Shown here in pieces: positions 39,944-47,611 of a stretch of 64,000 nucleotides of DNA. Position 1 is the stretch's first letter; each line of letters opens with the position of its first letter. The position numbers were made by a program, and so were the translations under genes. The stretch covers positions 36,781,896 through 36,845,895 of the forward strand of contig NC_067206.1 in NCBI RefSeq assembly GCF_026262505.1. The letters run 5' to 3'. The notes under the pieces were generated by a model. The model did no database searches. It had not been told where the DNA came from and saw only the letters and a list, made by a program, of their open reading frames with translations. This DNA is from Trichomonas vaginalis G3. Its lineage: Eukaryota > Parabasalia > Trichomonadida > Trichomonadidae.

Positions 39944-40510
39944 TTACTTTACGTAACCGCCTGCTGCCATAAGTCTTTGACGCCAACCCATACCAGCTAA
40001 TGAAGGTTGACTAAACTTTGGTTTTGGTTTATCTTCAGTTTTTGGCTTCCCTTCTTCTATCGGCTTTTCGTCACTTTTCGGTTCCTCTGACTTTACCTCA
40101 CTTGCAGGTATGGTTGTGTCGTTAGTATCTTCGTAAATATCATATGCCATCTGTCTTTGTTTTCCTTTCAACTTTTTGTGTTTGTTGTAAAGTTTAGAAT
40201 ATTTCGACTCTAAGTCAATGAGATGTTCTATAATGAACTGTTGGTCGGTGAAGAATACCTTCCCATCTGTTGTCTCGAAAATTCCTTCAGACTTCAATAT
40301 TTTATTTGTGAGAGTCTGTTTCTTTTTTGAGATACTAGCCGTTCCATTTCTATGAAAAGTGACTTTGTAGTTAGGGTTTGTATTTCCAGACCTGGCACTT
40401 TCTATTATTGAATTTTTCTCTTCATCTGTAAGTTCTTTGACAGGTTTTGACAATGGTTCTGAACTTTTTGTTTGTGGTGTCAAATCTACCGTTTCAACTT
40501 CTTCGGTCAT
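39944..40510 (-). CDS. Maverick: hypothetical protein (188 aa)
   Basis: Looks whole. Charged, low-complexity ends rich in Lys, Glu and Pro flank a central part with a short coiled coil (LIDLESKYSKLYNKHKKLKG). It ends in MGWRQRLMAAGGYVK. No family recognised. A TTTTTTACTGAGATGA leader is shared with the small gene at 40,685. Confidence 0.65.
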   Translation of the reverse strand: MTEEVETVDLTPQTKSSEPLSKPVKELTDEEKNSIIESARSGNTNPNYKVTFHRNGTASISKKKQTLTNKILKSEGIFETTDGKVFFTDQQFIIEHLIDLESKYSKLYNKHKKLKGKQRQMAYDIYEDTNDTTIPASEVKSEEPKSDEKPIEEGKPKTEDKPKPKFSQPSLAGMGWRQRLMAAGGYVK

Positions 40511-40529
40511 TTCATCTCAGTAAAAAATT

Positions 40530-40685
40530 TTAGTTTGGTTTGTTTTCAACTGGTTGTTTAGGTTTTTTAAGTCGGTCTAAAACTTCTTGAGGTATAGGAA
40601 GAACTTGACAAACACGTGGTTGTGTAACTGCTGGAAGCCGACAAATCCATCTTGAACCCATTTGTCTCAATGCTGTATTGTTCAT
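40530..40685 (-). CDS. Maverick: small conserved-looking protein (51 aa)
   Basis: A short frame starting MNNTALRQMGSRWICRLPAV and ending in a Lys/Pro-rich tail. Support comes from the same TTTTTTACTGAGATGAA leader as the next gene and from neat packing between the stop of the gene at 40,705 and the start of the gene at 40,510. Function unknown. Confidence 0.55.
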   Translation of the reverse strand: MNNTALRQMGSRWICRLPAVTQPRVCQVLPIPQEVLDRLKKPKQPVENKPN

Positions 40686-40704
40686 TTCATCTCAGTAAAA
40701 AACT

Positions 40705-41106
40705 TTACATTCCCCAAGTTTGAGGTGGTTGCGGTTGGTTATTGTTTACCCATTGTTGTGCATGGTTATATCCTCTGTTAAAGAATCTTTCACCTTGGTC
40801 CATATAGTGTCCTGCTTGGTTATAGTAGTCATTTGCTTTGTTATAATAGTTTCCTGCTTGTCTTCCTACATTGTCCATCCATCCTTGAACTTTTCCTCTT
40901 GTTTCAGGATTTGGAATAAGATTTGCTGCATCTCGTGCTACCTCCCAACCTTTCTGTACAGTTTGTATAATAGGTTGTGCTTTCTCTTTAAGTATACCTA
41001 ATGTACTCAAAATCTTCCTTCCAATTCCAAATGCACCTCTAGCTATTGTTCCCACTGCGGGTAAAAATCTAGATGCAACTCCTGCTAATGCGCCAAATAA
41101 ACCCAT
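40705..41106 (-). CDS. Maverick: amphipathic MGLFGAL protein (133 aa)
   Basis: Looks whole. Starts MGLFGALAGVASRFLPAVG, a glycine/alanine-rich hydrophobic and probably amphipathic segment with a possible N-myristoylation glycine. An aromatic, Asn/Gln/Tyr-rich tail with repeats of YNKANDYYNQAG follows. In adenoviruses an amphipathic internal protein (VI) disrupts membranes; a similar role is inference only. A related, shorter protein is at 44,181. Confidence 0.65.
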   Translation of the reverse strand: MGLFGALAGVASRFLPAVGTIARGAFGIGRKILSTLGILKEKAQPIIQTVQKGWEVARDAANLIPNPETRGKVQGWMDNVGRQAGNYYNKANDYYNQAGHYMDQGERFFNRGYNHAQQWVNNNQPQPPQTWGM

Positions 41107-41122
41107 TTCTTATGGGGTAAAA

Positions 41123-42082
41123 ATGACGAATCCAAACAAGGACCCGTATGTTTCTAAAGCAACAAAGAAAGCACTCATGGTAAAAATCTTTAGTTCAACA
41201 CCAAATGCTTGGTTTATGGATATCTTGGAAAACATTCCGAGGTATAGAGAAGATGGACCACCATACTGGCTAATATTTGTTGGTCAAAACACAAGATACT
41301 GTGAAGCCATACCATTGCAGTCCAAAAATATTTTAGATGTGAAAACTGCTTTGACAATATTCGTTGACAAATACCATCCAACAAAACTGACATCTGACTG
41401 TGAAAGTTCTTTCAAATCAGACGATATTAAAAACTATCTGCGTTCAAAAAATGTAAACCAATATTTCATTGTCGACCAAAACCATTCTGCTCTTGGTGTC
41501 ATTGACAGTTGTATAAAAATCTTAAGAGACTTAAACCAACCACAAGGTGGTGAGGTAGATGAAATGTCATATGACGACAAGTATAGACACTTCTCCATGG
41601 CAAAGATGAGACAAGTTTTAAATATTTACAATAGCCGTAAACAAAAAGGTTTGGGAAACCACTCCCCCGAAGAAATGAAAAACAACCCCGACTTAGAGAA
41701 AGACTATATATTTAATAGTTTAGTCAAAAGAGACAAACAAGAAAGAATGCCAGGCTTCAAACTTCAGAAAGGTGACAAAGTAAAAATAGAAATACCTAAA
41801 CGCGACCCATATGAAAATACTATTGACTATGACAACAATGGGAACTCGACAGGTACTCGCATTCGTGTTCGTAAAAATAGAAGAAAGTATACAAGAGAAT
41901 ATTATGAAGTTTTAGGCAAACATGGCAAAATGTACAGACTGCAAGCAGAAGATAAAACTACTATTGTCAGACCTCGTTTCAAACTTGTCAAAGTTCAAGG
42001 TGGTATACTTTCAAAGACAGTTCCTAACAAATATAAGACAACTGCTGACGAATATGCTAAAGAAGTTGAAAATGACGACTAA
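41123..42082 (+). CDS. Maverick: retroviral-type (rve) integrase
   Basis: 319 residues, looks whole. The RNase H-like core holds WFMDIL, a strand pair YWLIFVGQNTRYCEAIPL, then KLTSDCESSF and a later HSALGVIDSCIKILRD, corresponding to the acidic catalytic motifs of the DDE integrases. The C-terminal third is basic and strand-rich, like the DNA-binding and chromodomain-like tails of Maverick integrases. It catalyses insertion with a 5-6 bp duplication, as seen at this locus. It starts 17 bp from the divergent gene at 41,106. Confidence 0.9.
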   Translation: MTNPNKDPYVSKATKKALMVKIFSSTPNAWFMDILENIPRYREDGPPYWLIFVGQNTRYCEAIPLQSKNILDVKTALTIFVDKYHPTKLTSDCESSFKSDDIKNYLRSKNVNQYFIVDQNHSALGVIDSCIKILRDLNQPQGGEVDEMSYDDKYRHFSMAKMRQVLNIYNSRKQKGLGNHSPEEMKNNPDLEKDYIFNSLVKRDKQERMPGFKLQKGDKVKIEIPKRDPYENTIDYDNNGNSTGTRIRVRKNRRKYTREYYEVLGKHGKMYRLQAEDKTTIVRPRFKLVKVQGGILSKTVPNKYKTTADEYAKEVENDD

Positions 42083-43311
42083 GCATTTCTATACCATGCG
42101 TAAACTGTCATGTAAGGTGGCATGTAGTCTTTACTCTGTCCCGTTGTTTGCGTATACCCTGAAACGCGATGTGTATGGTTTCCTTCTCCCTGTGTGCTAC
42201 CCCAGAAACAATTTATAGCAAACTGAACGTTGTCTTTAACATCATATCCTTTACCTTTTTTCATTGCTGACCAATCCCAAAATCTATGCTTATGCCAACC
42301 TGCTTGAGATGTACTTAAATCTACGTAGTGACTATGCGCAGGTAAGTTTTCACCTGAAATCGTTTTACTTCCACCTGTTTCCTTTGAAGAGTTTGCACAA
42401 TACAAAAACCTGTCGACTATTTGAGTCCAAGTTCCAAAACCAAGTACTACTTCTGGTTTGGTAGAGTTCATTGACGTATAAATAGAGCCTATAGGATATA
42501 ATGTTTGAAGTATTTCTGTCTTTAACGTTTGAAGCTCTGTTTTGTCAGCTTTTTTATCATATAAATCTTGAGCAGTGAATTTAACTTTGTTTTCATCCTC
42601 CATGACATAGACATTTCTACATTTAATGTCTTTCATCGTTGTTATGTCATCCTCCGATGTTAAACCTTGTGGAAAGTTAGGAGGTTTCCAATTTAATACA
42701 TCCCCAGTTTCTTCAACCGTTCCTTCAATATTTTCTATACCAACAGTTGCGAAGAAATCGTGTGTATGTCCAACGTCACTTTTCCTGTTTAAGGTTTCTT
42801 GTAAGTTTGTAATATTTGCAATGGTATGTGTATGAGTCTTTTTAGAATATTCTTTGTCAGCTCTTGTCACTTCACTTGACATTTTATTGTCAACATATGT
42901 TTTATCTGCTTTGTCATCTAACATTGCTGGTAGTTCATCTACGTCATAGATGTTATGTGTATGATGTTTTTGTGGGTATGTTCTATCTGTCCATGCGAGA
43001 ATATAGTCTCTTGTTGCATCTACATACTCTTTGTCAGCTTTGTTGTCAATATCTGCTTTCAAAAGAAGTTCATCTATAGGCTTCTCGTTTAAAGTTCTTT
43101 TTGTTGGATTTATACAAACAGTATGGTTCTTGTTGTCTTGAAACAGAAACTCATCTGTCATTGGGTTTATCGTCAGTTTTAAGTTTCCTTCTTTCAATGA
43201 CTCAGATATCTTAGAATAGTTTGAAAAGTTTGTTGTGTTCTTATTTAGAGCTTGCAAAATGAGTTGTCGGTTGTGTTGTATTTCTCTCATGGAAGCAATA
43301 TCTTTCGACAT
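42079..43311 (-). CDS. Maverick: phage-like tail-fibre/collar protein (410 aa)
   Basis: Looks whole. The first 100 residues are helical; then repeated HTH-containing modules (KKTHTHTIANITNLQETL, SDVGHTHDF) like phage tail-fibre repeats. The last 140 residues match the receptor-binding collar domain common in phage tail fibres: YPIGSIYTSMNSTKPEVVLG, GTWTQIVDRFLYC, a glycine turn with GG, NLPAHSHYVD and the terminal MPPYMTVYAWYRNA. It overlaps the integrase stop by 4 bp, convergent. Role is likely attachment to a cell surface if virions form; inference. Confidence 0.85.
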   Translation of the reverse strand: MSKDIASMREIQHNRQLILQALNKNTTNFSNYSKISESLKEGNLKLTINPMTDEFLFQDNKNHTVCINPTKRTLNEKPIDELLLKADIDNKADKEYVDATRDYILAWTDRTYPQKHHTHNIYDVDELPAMLDDKADKTYVDNKMSSEVTRADKEYSKKTHTHTIANITNLQETLNRKSDVGHTHDFFATVGIENIEGTVEETGDVLNWKPPNFPQGLTSEDDITTMKDIKCRNVYVMEDENKVKFTAQDLYDKKADKTELQTLKTEILQTLYPIGSIYTSMNSTKPEVVLGFGTWTQIVDRFLYCANSSKETGGSKTISGENLPAHSHYVDLSTSQAGWHKHRFWDWSAMKKGKGYDVKDNVQFAINCFWGSTQGEGNHTHRVSGYTQTTGQSKDYMPPYMTVYAWYRNA

Positions 43312-43329
43312 TTTTATTCTAGATAAAAT
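43312..43329. promoter_or_regulatory. Maverick: 18-bp divergent promoter-like spacer
   Basis: The spacer TTTTATTCTAGATAAAAT-like sequence separates the starts of two divergent genes and contains a TTTTA(T/C) box on each strand. A similar spacer separates 28,802 and 28,821. Confidence 0.5.
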
Positions 43330-44178
43330 ATGCTTTCAATAGAAAAAGAAAATTCAAGAGTTGCTACAACTAAACCATTAGATGAACTTTTTACTAACGT
43401 AGGTCAAAAGTTTGAGACAGAGACCGTAAAGCATGAAGGCTATCGTTTTGACTACCCATTGAGATGGTTAAGAGACCCATCCGTCACAAAAGCTATTGGC
43501 TTTCGTAGAATGAAGTTCATTTCAGAAGCCATACATGGTTTCCCATTTACGGTCGCTTTTGAAATTCGATACTATAACAAAGAAAAACATACGTATGAGA
43601 AATTTGAACAGGGAAAACTTTTACAAGTGAATTTGCTTGTAAACTTAGAAACAACTCTTCAAGCTTTTCAAGAAAAAATAAACGATATCTATCTCGAATA
43701 TGCAAAACAGTACAACATTGACGAAGGAGAGTACCATCTCGATATTATATATGACAGGAAAAATGCAACTGTTAAAATCAATAGAATAGAAGACCTTGGA
43801 GAAGACGTTTATATTTCTACAAAATATAACAACTTGGCATGGTATAGATTTTTGAGGATGTTAAATCAGCCTGCAGAATATCCAGTACACCCGAACTTTT
43901 ATGAAGTCGAAAACCCTAATGGAACATATGAAAATGTTTTCGACTCAGATGCTATTATAGTTCATGCTTCATTTTCTGGTGCACAAAACTCTTTTTTATG
44001 CTTGGCAAATGACTTTTACGAAAAACCTACAAAGCTATATGAACCGCCGAGTGGAAGTATTTCAGACTTTCAAGTATGGTTTACTACAGATGGAAGAAAG
44101 AGAATAGTTCCATTATACCATGCGTTTTACTTAGAACTTAGTCTCATATACAACTACTATCGAACGGTAAAAATATAA
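43330..44178 (+). CDS. Maverick: hypothetical protein A2 (282 aa), paralogue of 38,273-39,133
   Basis: Looks whole. Shares with A1 the landmarks TKPLDELFTNVG, YRFDYPLRWLRDPS, KAIGFRRM, SDFQVWFTTDG and LSLIYNY, at about the same spacing. Divergence between the two is high, so the duplication is older than this insertion. Beta-rich, no enzyme motif. Confidence 0.7.
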   Translation: MLSIEKENSRVATTKPLDELFTNVGQKFETETVKHEGYRFDYPLRWLRDPSVTKAIGFRRMKFISEAIHGFPFTVAFEIRYYNKEKHTYEKFEQGKLLQVNLLVNLETTLQAFQEKINDIYLEYAKQYNIDEGEYHLDIIYDRKNATVKINRIEDLGEDVYISTKYNNLAWYRFLRMLNQPAEYPVHPNFYEVENPNGTYENVFDSDAIIVHASFSGAQNSFLCLANDFYEKPTKLYEPPSGSISDFQVWFTTDGRKRIVPLYHAFYLELSLIYNYYRTVKI

Positions 44179-44180
44179 TT

Positions 44181-44423
44181 TTAATACGGTTGAGGTGTTG
44201 GATTTGGTTGCCAACTAGACTGTGGTGCAGGTTCAGGCTGTTGTATAACAGGAGCTTGTTCTTCTGGTTCAGGGTCTTTAGGTATAATACCAACGAACTG
44301 ACCTACTCTTTTACCAATATTTTTGACTCCGTTCCAAATTCCTCTTCCTACGGTTTTTATTCCATTCCATATACCTCTTCCAACTCTTCTGAAGAAGTTT
44401 CCAATACTACTGAAGAAACCCAT
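44181..44423 (-). CDS. Maverick: small amphipathic MGFFSS protein (80 aa)
   Basis: Looks whole. Starts MGFFSSIGNFFRRVGRGIWN with repeated (V/I)GRGIWNG(I/V)K units that would form a basic amphipathic helix, then a Pro/Gln-rich tail. Possible myristoylation glycine. Resembles the gene at 40,705 in plan. A membrane- or DNA-associated virion peptide is the simplest guess. Confidence 0.6.
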   Translation of the reverse strand: MGFFSSIGNFFRRVGRGIWNGIKTVGRGIWNGVKNIGKRVGQFVGIIPKDPEPEEQAPVIQQPEPAPQSSWQPNPTPQPY

Positions 44424-44441
44424 TTTACTATATGTAAAAAT

Positions 44442-44804
44442 CTAATGTCCGCCTAGTCTCTTACGTTTCCTGTTGAGTTCCATAGCATTCTTTAACTGGA
44501 GCTCATACATTCTGTTTCTCCTCTGGTAGAAAACATATTCTGGGTCAACTCCTGTGTTCGCGTCATCTGCATAAAGTTGTTTATATCCCACTTCAGGGTT
44601 TGTATAAAACTCTTTCCATCTCATATTTGCATACCATGGTGGCAAACCTAACGCAGCGTCATTTGACATGGCAGTTTGCATTTGTACATCTGTTGGCACT
44701 TGACCATAGTTTGCCATTGCAGTTTGTATTCTAACTTCATTTGGAATATTCTCTGGGTTTGGTTGTCCAGGTTGCTGTGCATTCGCTAAGTTCTGTGCGT
44801 CCAT
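44442..44804 (-). CDS. Maverick: hypothetical protein (120 aa)
   Basis: Looks whole. Asn/Gln/Pro-rich N-terminal half with a short internal repeat (VRIQTAMANYG, VQMQTAMSND), then a helical, basic C-terminus ending ELNRKRKRLGGH. Not recognised. Same strand and close packing as the neighbouring small genes. Confidence 0.6.
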   Translation of the reverse strand: MDAQNLANAQQPGQPNPENIPNEVRIQTAMANYGQVPTDVQMQTAMSNDAALGLPPWYANMRWKEFYTNPEVGYKQLYADDANTGVDPEYVFYQRRNRMYELQLKNAMELNRKRKRLGGH

Positions 44805-44827
44805 TTAATATTAGATAAAAATATCTC

Positions 44828-44959
44828 TTACGAGTACATATGCCGAACATTTGCAGGCATTGGTTCATCTTCATATTCTCTATATCTTTCTGCCACGTCA
44901 AATAAATAAATGACACAATGGAAAAAACCTAAAACAAGTAGTCCTATTTCAAACCACAT
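44828..44959 (-). CDS. Maverick: 43-aa single-span membrane protein
   Basis: Starts MWFEIGLLVLGFFHCVIYLF, a clear membrane segment, then a charged tail DVAERYREYEDEPMP. The start overlaps the end of the methyltransferase gene by 16 bp in another frame, and a TTTTATTAGTAAGTAA leader precedes it. Its size hides it from usual cut-offs. Function unknown; small viral membrane proteins are an analogy only. Confidence 0.5.
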   Translation of the reverse strand: MWFEIGLLVLGFFHCVIYLFDVAERYREYEDEPMPANVRHMYS

Positions 44960-45762
44960 TTACTTACTAATAAAATTTCTTTGTTATGACACTTTCTCCA
45001 GTTTATAGGACCTCTCTCATATTCTATCTTGTCATATATAAACTCATAGTCATGTATGTCCTCTAACCATCTCATAACGGTTTCCAAACCACTTTTATCG
45101 GATGTAAAGTAAAAGCATGGATGGTTATGTAAAACGTCTAAAGTTTCTAAAGAGTCTCTCAAAGTCCAGTCTACTTGGTATTGAAAATCCCATGTGTTAT
45201 AGAACGGCGGGTCCACTATAAAGAAAACATTTTCCTTGTCTTTATATTTTTCATACAAATCTGTCCAATGACATCTCACAAACTCTATACCCTCAATATA
45301 TTTATCTATGTCCTCTTTGAAAACATTTGTATAGTTAAGATATAAAACTTTTGACATAAGTGTTTCAATGTCATGAACTCTTATAGCACCACTATATAAT
45401 AGTCTAGCAGATATACTATCCCAGTCTATATATTCTGCTTTTTTCAAAACCTCTCTCACAATATTTTTCTTATCTAATGGTATACGTTCCATCTTACCTA
45501 TAGGTATCTTTTCTTTCAACTCACTCAATATTTTGTTTGTGTCTGGTATATGTTTGAGACGGTTCATATAGTTGTCGAAGTCATTGCATATAATCTTTGA
45601 GTCAGGAAATACAGTATGGCACAAATGAGATATATAGAAACTTCCACCGAACAAATCTACAAATGTTAGACCATTCGGTAGTTTCTTAAGTTCTCTCAAT
45701 AGAATATCTTTACATCTACTCTTATTTCCAAAGAAGGGTAACGGTGGTTTTGTAAAATTCAT
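44944..45762 (-). CDS. Maverick: Dam-like (D12 class) adenine-N6 DNA methyltransferase
   Basis: 272 residues from the ATG at 45,762; the longer frame would start inside the terminal repeat. Near the N-terminus, PLPFFGNKSRC is the D12 SAM-binding start and TFVDLFGGSFY is motif I. FFIVDPPFYNT is the catalytic DPPY-type motif IV. The gene end and size fit the family. It would methylate adenine in element or host DNA; 6mA has been reported in T. vaginalis DNA. It is the rightmost gene, about 110 bp from the terminal repeat. Looks whole. Confidence 0.9.
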   Translation of the reverse strand: MNFTKPPLPFFGNKSRCKDILLRELKKLPNGLTFVDLFGGSFYISHLCHTVFPDSKIICNDFDNYMNRLKHIPDTNKILSELKEKIPIGKMERIPLDKKNIVREVLKKAEYIDWDSISARLLYSGAIRVHDIETLMSKVLYLNYTNVFKEDIDKYIEGIEFVRCHWTDLYEKYKDKENVFFIVDPPFYNTWDFQYQVDWTLRDSLETLDVLHNHPCFYFTSDKSGLETVMRWLEDIHDYEFIYDKIEYERGPINWRKCHNKEILLVSKCGLK

Positions 45763-45870
45763 TTTATATATATATAATAAAAATGTTTTTACCTGAAAAG
45801 TGACAGAAAAGTGACAAAACATGAAAACATATATATTTTGTGAAAAGCTCCTGGAAGACCCGTATATAAG

Positions 45871-45932
45871 AACTTCATTATACTCATTCATCCTCAGGGC
45901 TAGAAGGCACGAAGTGCCTGGAAGCCCCACTA

Positions 45933-45967
<35 letters not shown>
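45871..45967 (-). repeat. Maverick right terminal inverted repeat
   Basis: Inverse of the left end: AACTTCATTATACTCATTCA, the GGCAC-GAA-GTGCC hairpin seen in inverse, CCCCACTACC and 33 T residues. Outside the A/T run I see no difference from the left end. Confidence 0.9.
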
Positions 45968-45972
45968 CTTGG
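45968..45972 (+). repeat. Target-site duplication, right copy (CTTGG)
   Basis: Matches the left copy at 22,295-22,299. Confidence 0.85.
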
Positions 45973-46719
45973 TGTGCTGCATTTCCACAATGCCTTGACA
46001 TTATCAAAAAAATTAGTTTGATTGATGATAAGTATGGACTCTTTATTAAATATGCATCCTTATATAACAATATTGAGGTATGCAAATATTTATTAAATTC
46101 ACCGGATATTTCTCAAATGAAAAGAAGCTCAAAATCATGTGAGATTCACCATGTTATACATTCTGCCGTTAGTAATAATTATTTTGAAATTACAGAACTA
46201 CTTTTAAAACATGGAGCTAAAATAAATAAAGAAAAGAATGATTATAAAGCTTCACTCCTACAAATTGCAGTTGAAAACGATAATAAAGAAATCACAGAGT
46301 TTCTTGTTTCCAATGGTGCTGATGTTAATTCAAAGAATGGTGAAGGCAAAACTCCTCTTTTTTATGCAGTAGAAAATGATAACAAAGATATTGTCGAATT
46401 TCTTATTTCGCATGGAGCTGATGTTAATATTAGTGAATTGATAAATGGAAAAATACCAATGCATTATGCAATCGATAATAATAATAATAAAGACATAGTT
46501 GAAATTCTTGTTTCTCATGGATCTAATGTAAATAAATATAATATAATTCACATGACAGTACAAAAGGATAATAAAGATATTGTTGAACTGCTAATTGCAC
46601 ACGGTGCAAATCCTCATCAAATAAACCTTTTTGGTAAAACTCCATTTCAAATTGCAGTGGAAAATCAGAATTTTGAAATTATGGAACTTCTTCTTTTAAA
46701 TGGGGCAATCACTTCATAA
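45973..46719 (+). pseudogene. DUF3447-type ankyrin gene, 3' part, after the Maverick
   Basis: About 248 open codons directly after the right target duplication, in the phase set by the 5' part ending at 22,299. It begins CAAFPQCLDIIKKI, a phrase expected in this position of the family, then holds about six ankyrin repeats, for example TPLFYAVENDNKDIVEFLI and TPFQIAVENQNFEIMELLL. The normal stop is intact, so I see no damage besides the insertion. It has lost its promoter and start. Confidence 0.85.
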
Positions 46720-46859
46720 TATAAAGAAGAGTGGCTAAATAATTCAGTAGGAATATCGGGATTGCCAGATGATTATTGGTGGGCAATGCAAAGATATGAT
46801 AAATATGGATATTTAAATTTTATTGAAATATTCTGCTCAAAATGTATTAATAAATTTTA

Positions 46860-47072
46860 AGTGTGCACTTACACCTTTCTGACATTCTCTCAATTTTTTT
46901 GACACACAATTTATATCCCAATTTTCTAAGGTCAAAAGTTAATATTTTTGATCGAGAAAAAGTTATTATAAATCGCTGCTTAGTTCCTAAAATGGCTATT
47001 ATAATCTTTTGCCATTAAAATAAAGATATGTTGATATTATCTGAGCGTGTCAGAAAGTGGTAAGTGCACCCG
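46860..47072. mobile_element. Mariner-type MITE, copy 2 (213 bp)
   Basis: Ends GTGCACTTACACCTTTCTGA and, at the right, the inverse of GGGTGCACTTACCACTTTCT. Flanked by TA at 46,858-46,859 and 47,073-47,074. Same length as the copy at 54,558. No coding capacity. Confidence 0.8.
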
Positions 47073-47284
47073 TAACGAACAAGTAATCGAATAACAGAGT
47101 TTCAACACGAATAATTCATAAGAAACTCATGTTGAGATTGAAATTCATAACCAATAGGAAACATTTCTATTTGTAATTACGTGATGTAGATTATTGTTCC
47201 AATCGACGAATACAGTGAGAATGTTGGTGGTATCCTCTCTTTATTGGAGTCATATTATGCACAATAATATAGTATATGTAATTT

Positions 47285-47611
47285 TTATCCGAGAGACAAG
47301 TACACAATAGATAATGTGAAGAAAATATCAAAATTGCGTCCAACTTTCAATGGAATTGAACATTTAACTTTGTAAGGTATGGCAGTAATTCGAGAGAAAT
47401 ATAGATCATCATATTTTCTAGCTGTGGAAATGATTACATGTCCATTTCCTGTATGACCATACTCTGGAATTGTTACGTTAAGACTCGGGGCGGGCATAGG
47501 ACTGTTTCCATCAATTATCACTGGATTCTCAAATTTTATTCCCGAATAATGGATCGAAGGATCTTCAGCAGTAGAAAATTTAGGATTATTCTGAGAATAA
47601 TCTTTATTCAC
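47285..47611 (-). pseudogene. Fragment of unknown host gene
   Basis: A 108-codon frame with a GTG at its start and a stop not far upstream, so no proper start. The strand pattern (VIIDGNSPMPAPSLNVTIPE, NGHVIISTARKYDDLYF) suggests a beta-rich extracellular domain. It could be a remnant of a surface-protein gene or a chance frame. Confidence 0.3.

Larger units (their letters stand above)
22300..45967. mobile_element. Maverick/Polinton element, 23.7 kb, in an ankyrin gene
   Basis: A virus-like DNA element bounded by inverted ends of 91-97 bp and a perfect 5-bp duplication. Parts from left to right: repeat array, two broken or partly open capsid-side regions, a major-capsid-like region, small genes, a minor-capsid-like region, D5/SF3-like helicase, small genes, packaging ATPase, 21-bp repeat array, KilA-N genes, unknown genes, integrase, tail-fibre-like gene, small amphipathic genes and an adenine methyltransferase. 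Family knowledge: Mavericks usually encode integrase, packaging ATPase, capsid proteins, PolB and a protease; the last two are not recognised here. It looks broken, with about fifteen breaks in total, nearly all in the left, capsid-bearing half. Inverted ends almost identical outside the A/T run and an intact duplication suggest a recent insertion. Confidence 0.95.

Noticed and set aside
40705-41106. Similarity of MGLFGAL to influenza HA2 fusion peptide
   Set aside because: Short glycine/hydrophobic resemblance only; no coiled-coil ectodomain or transmembrane anchor, so taken as chance or convergence.
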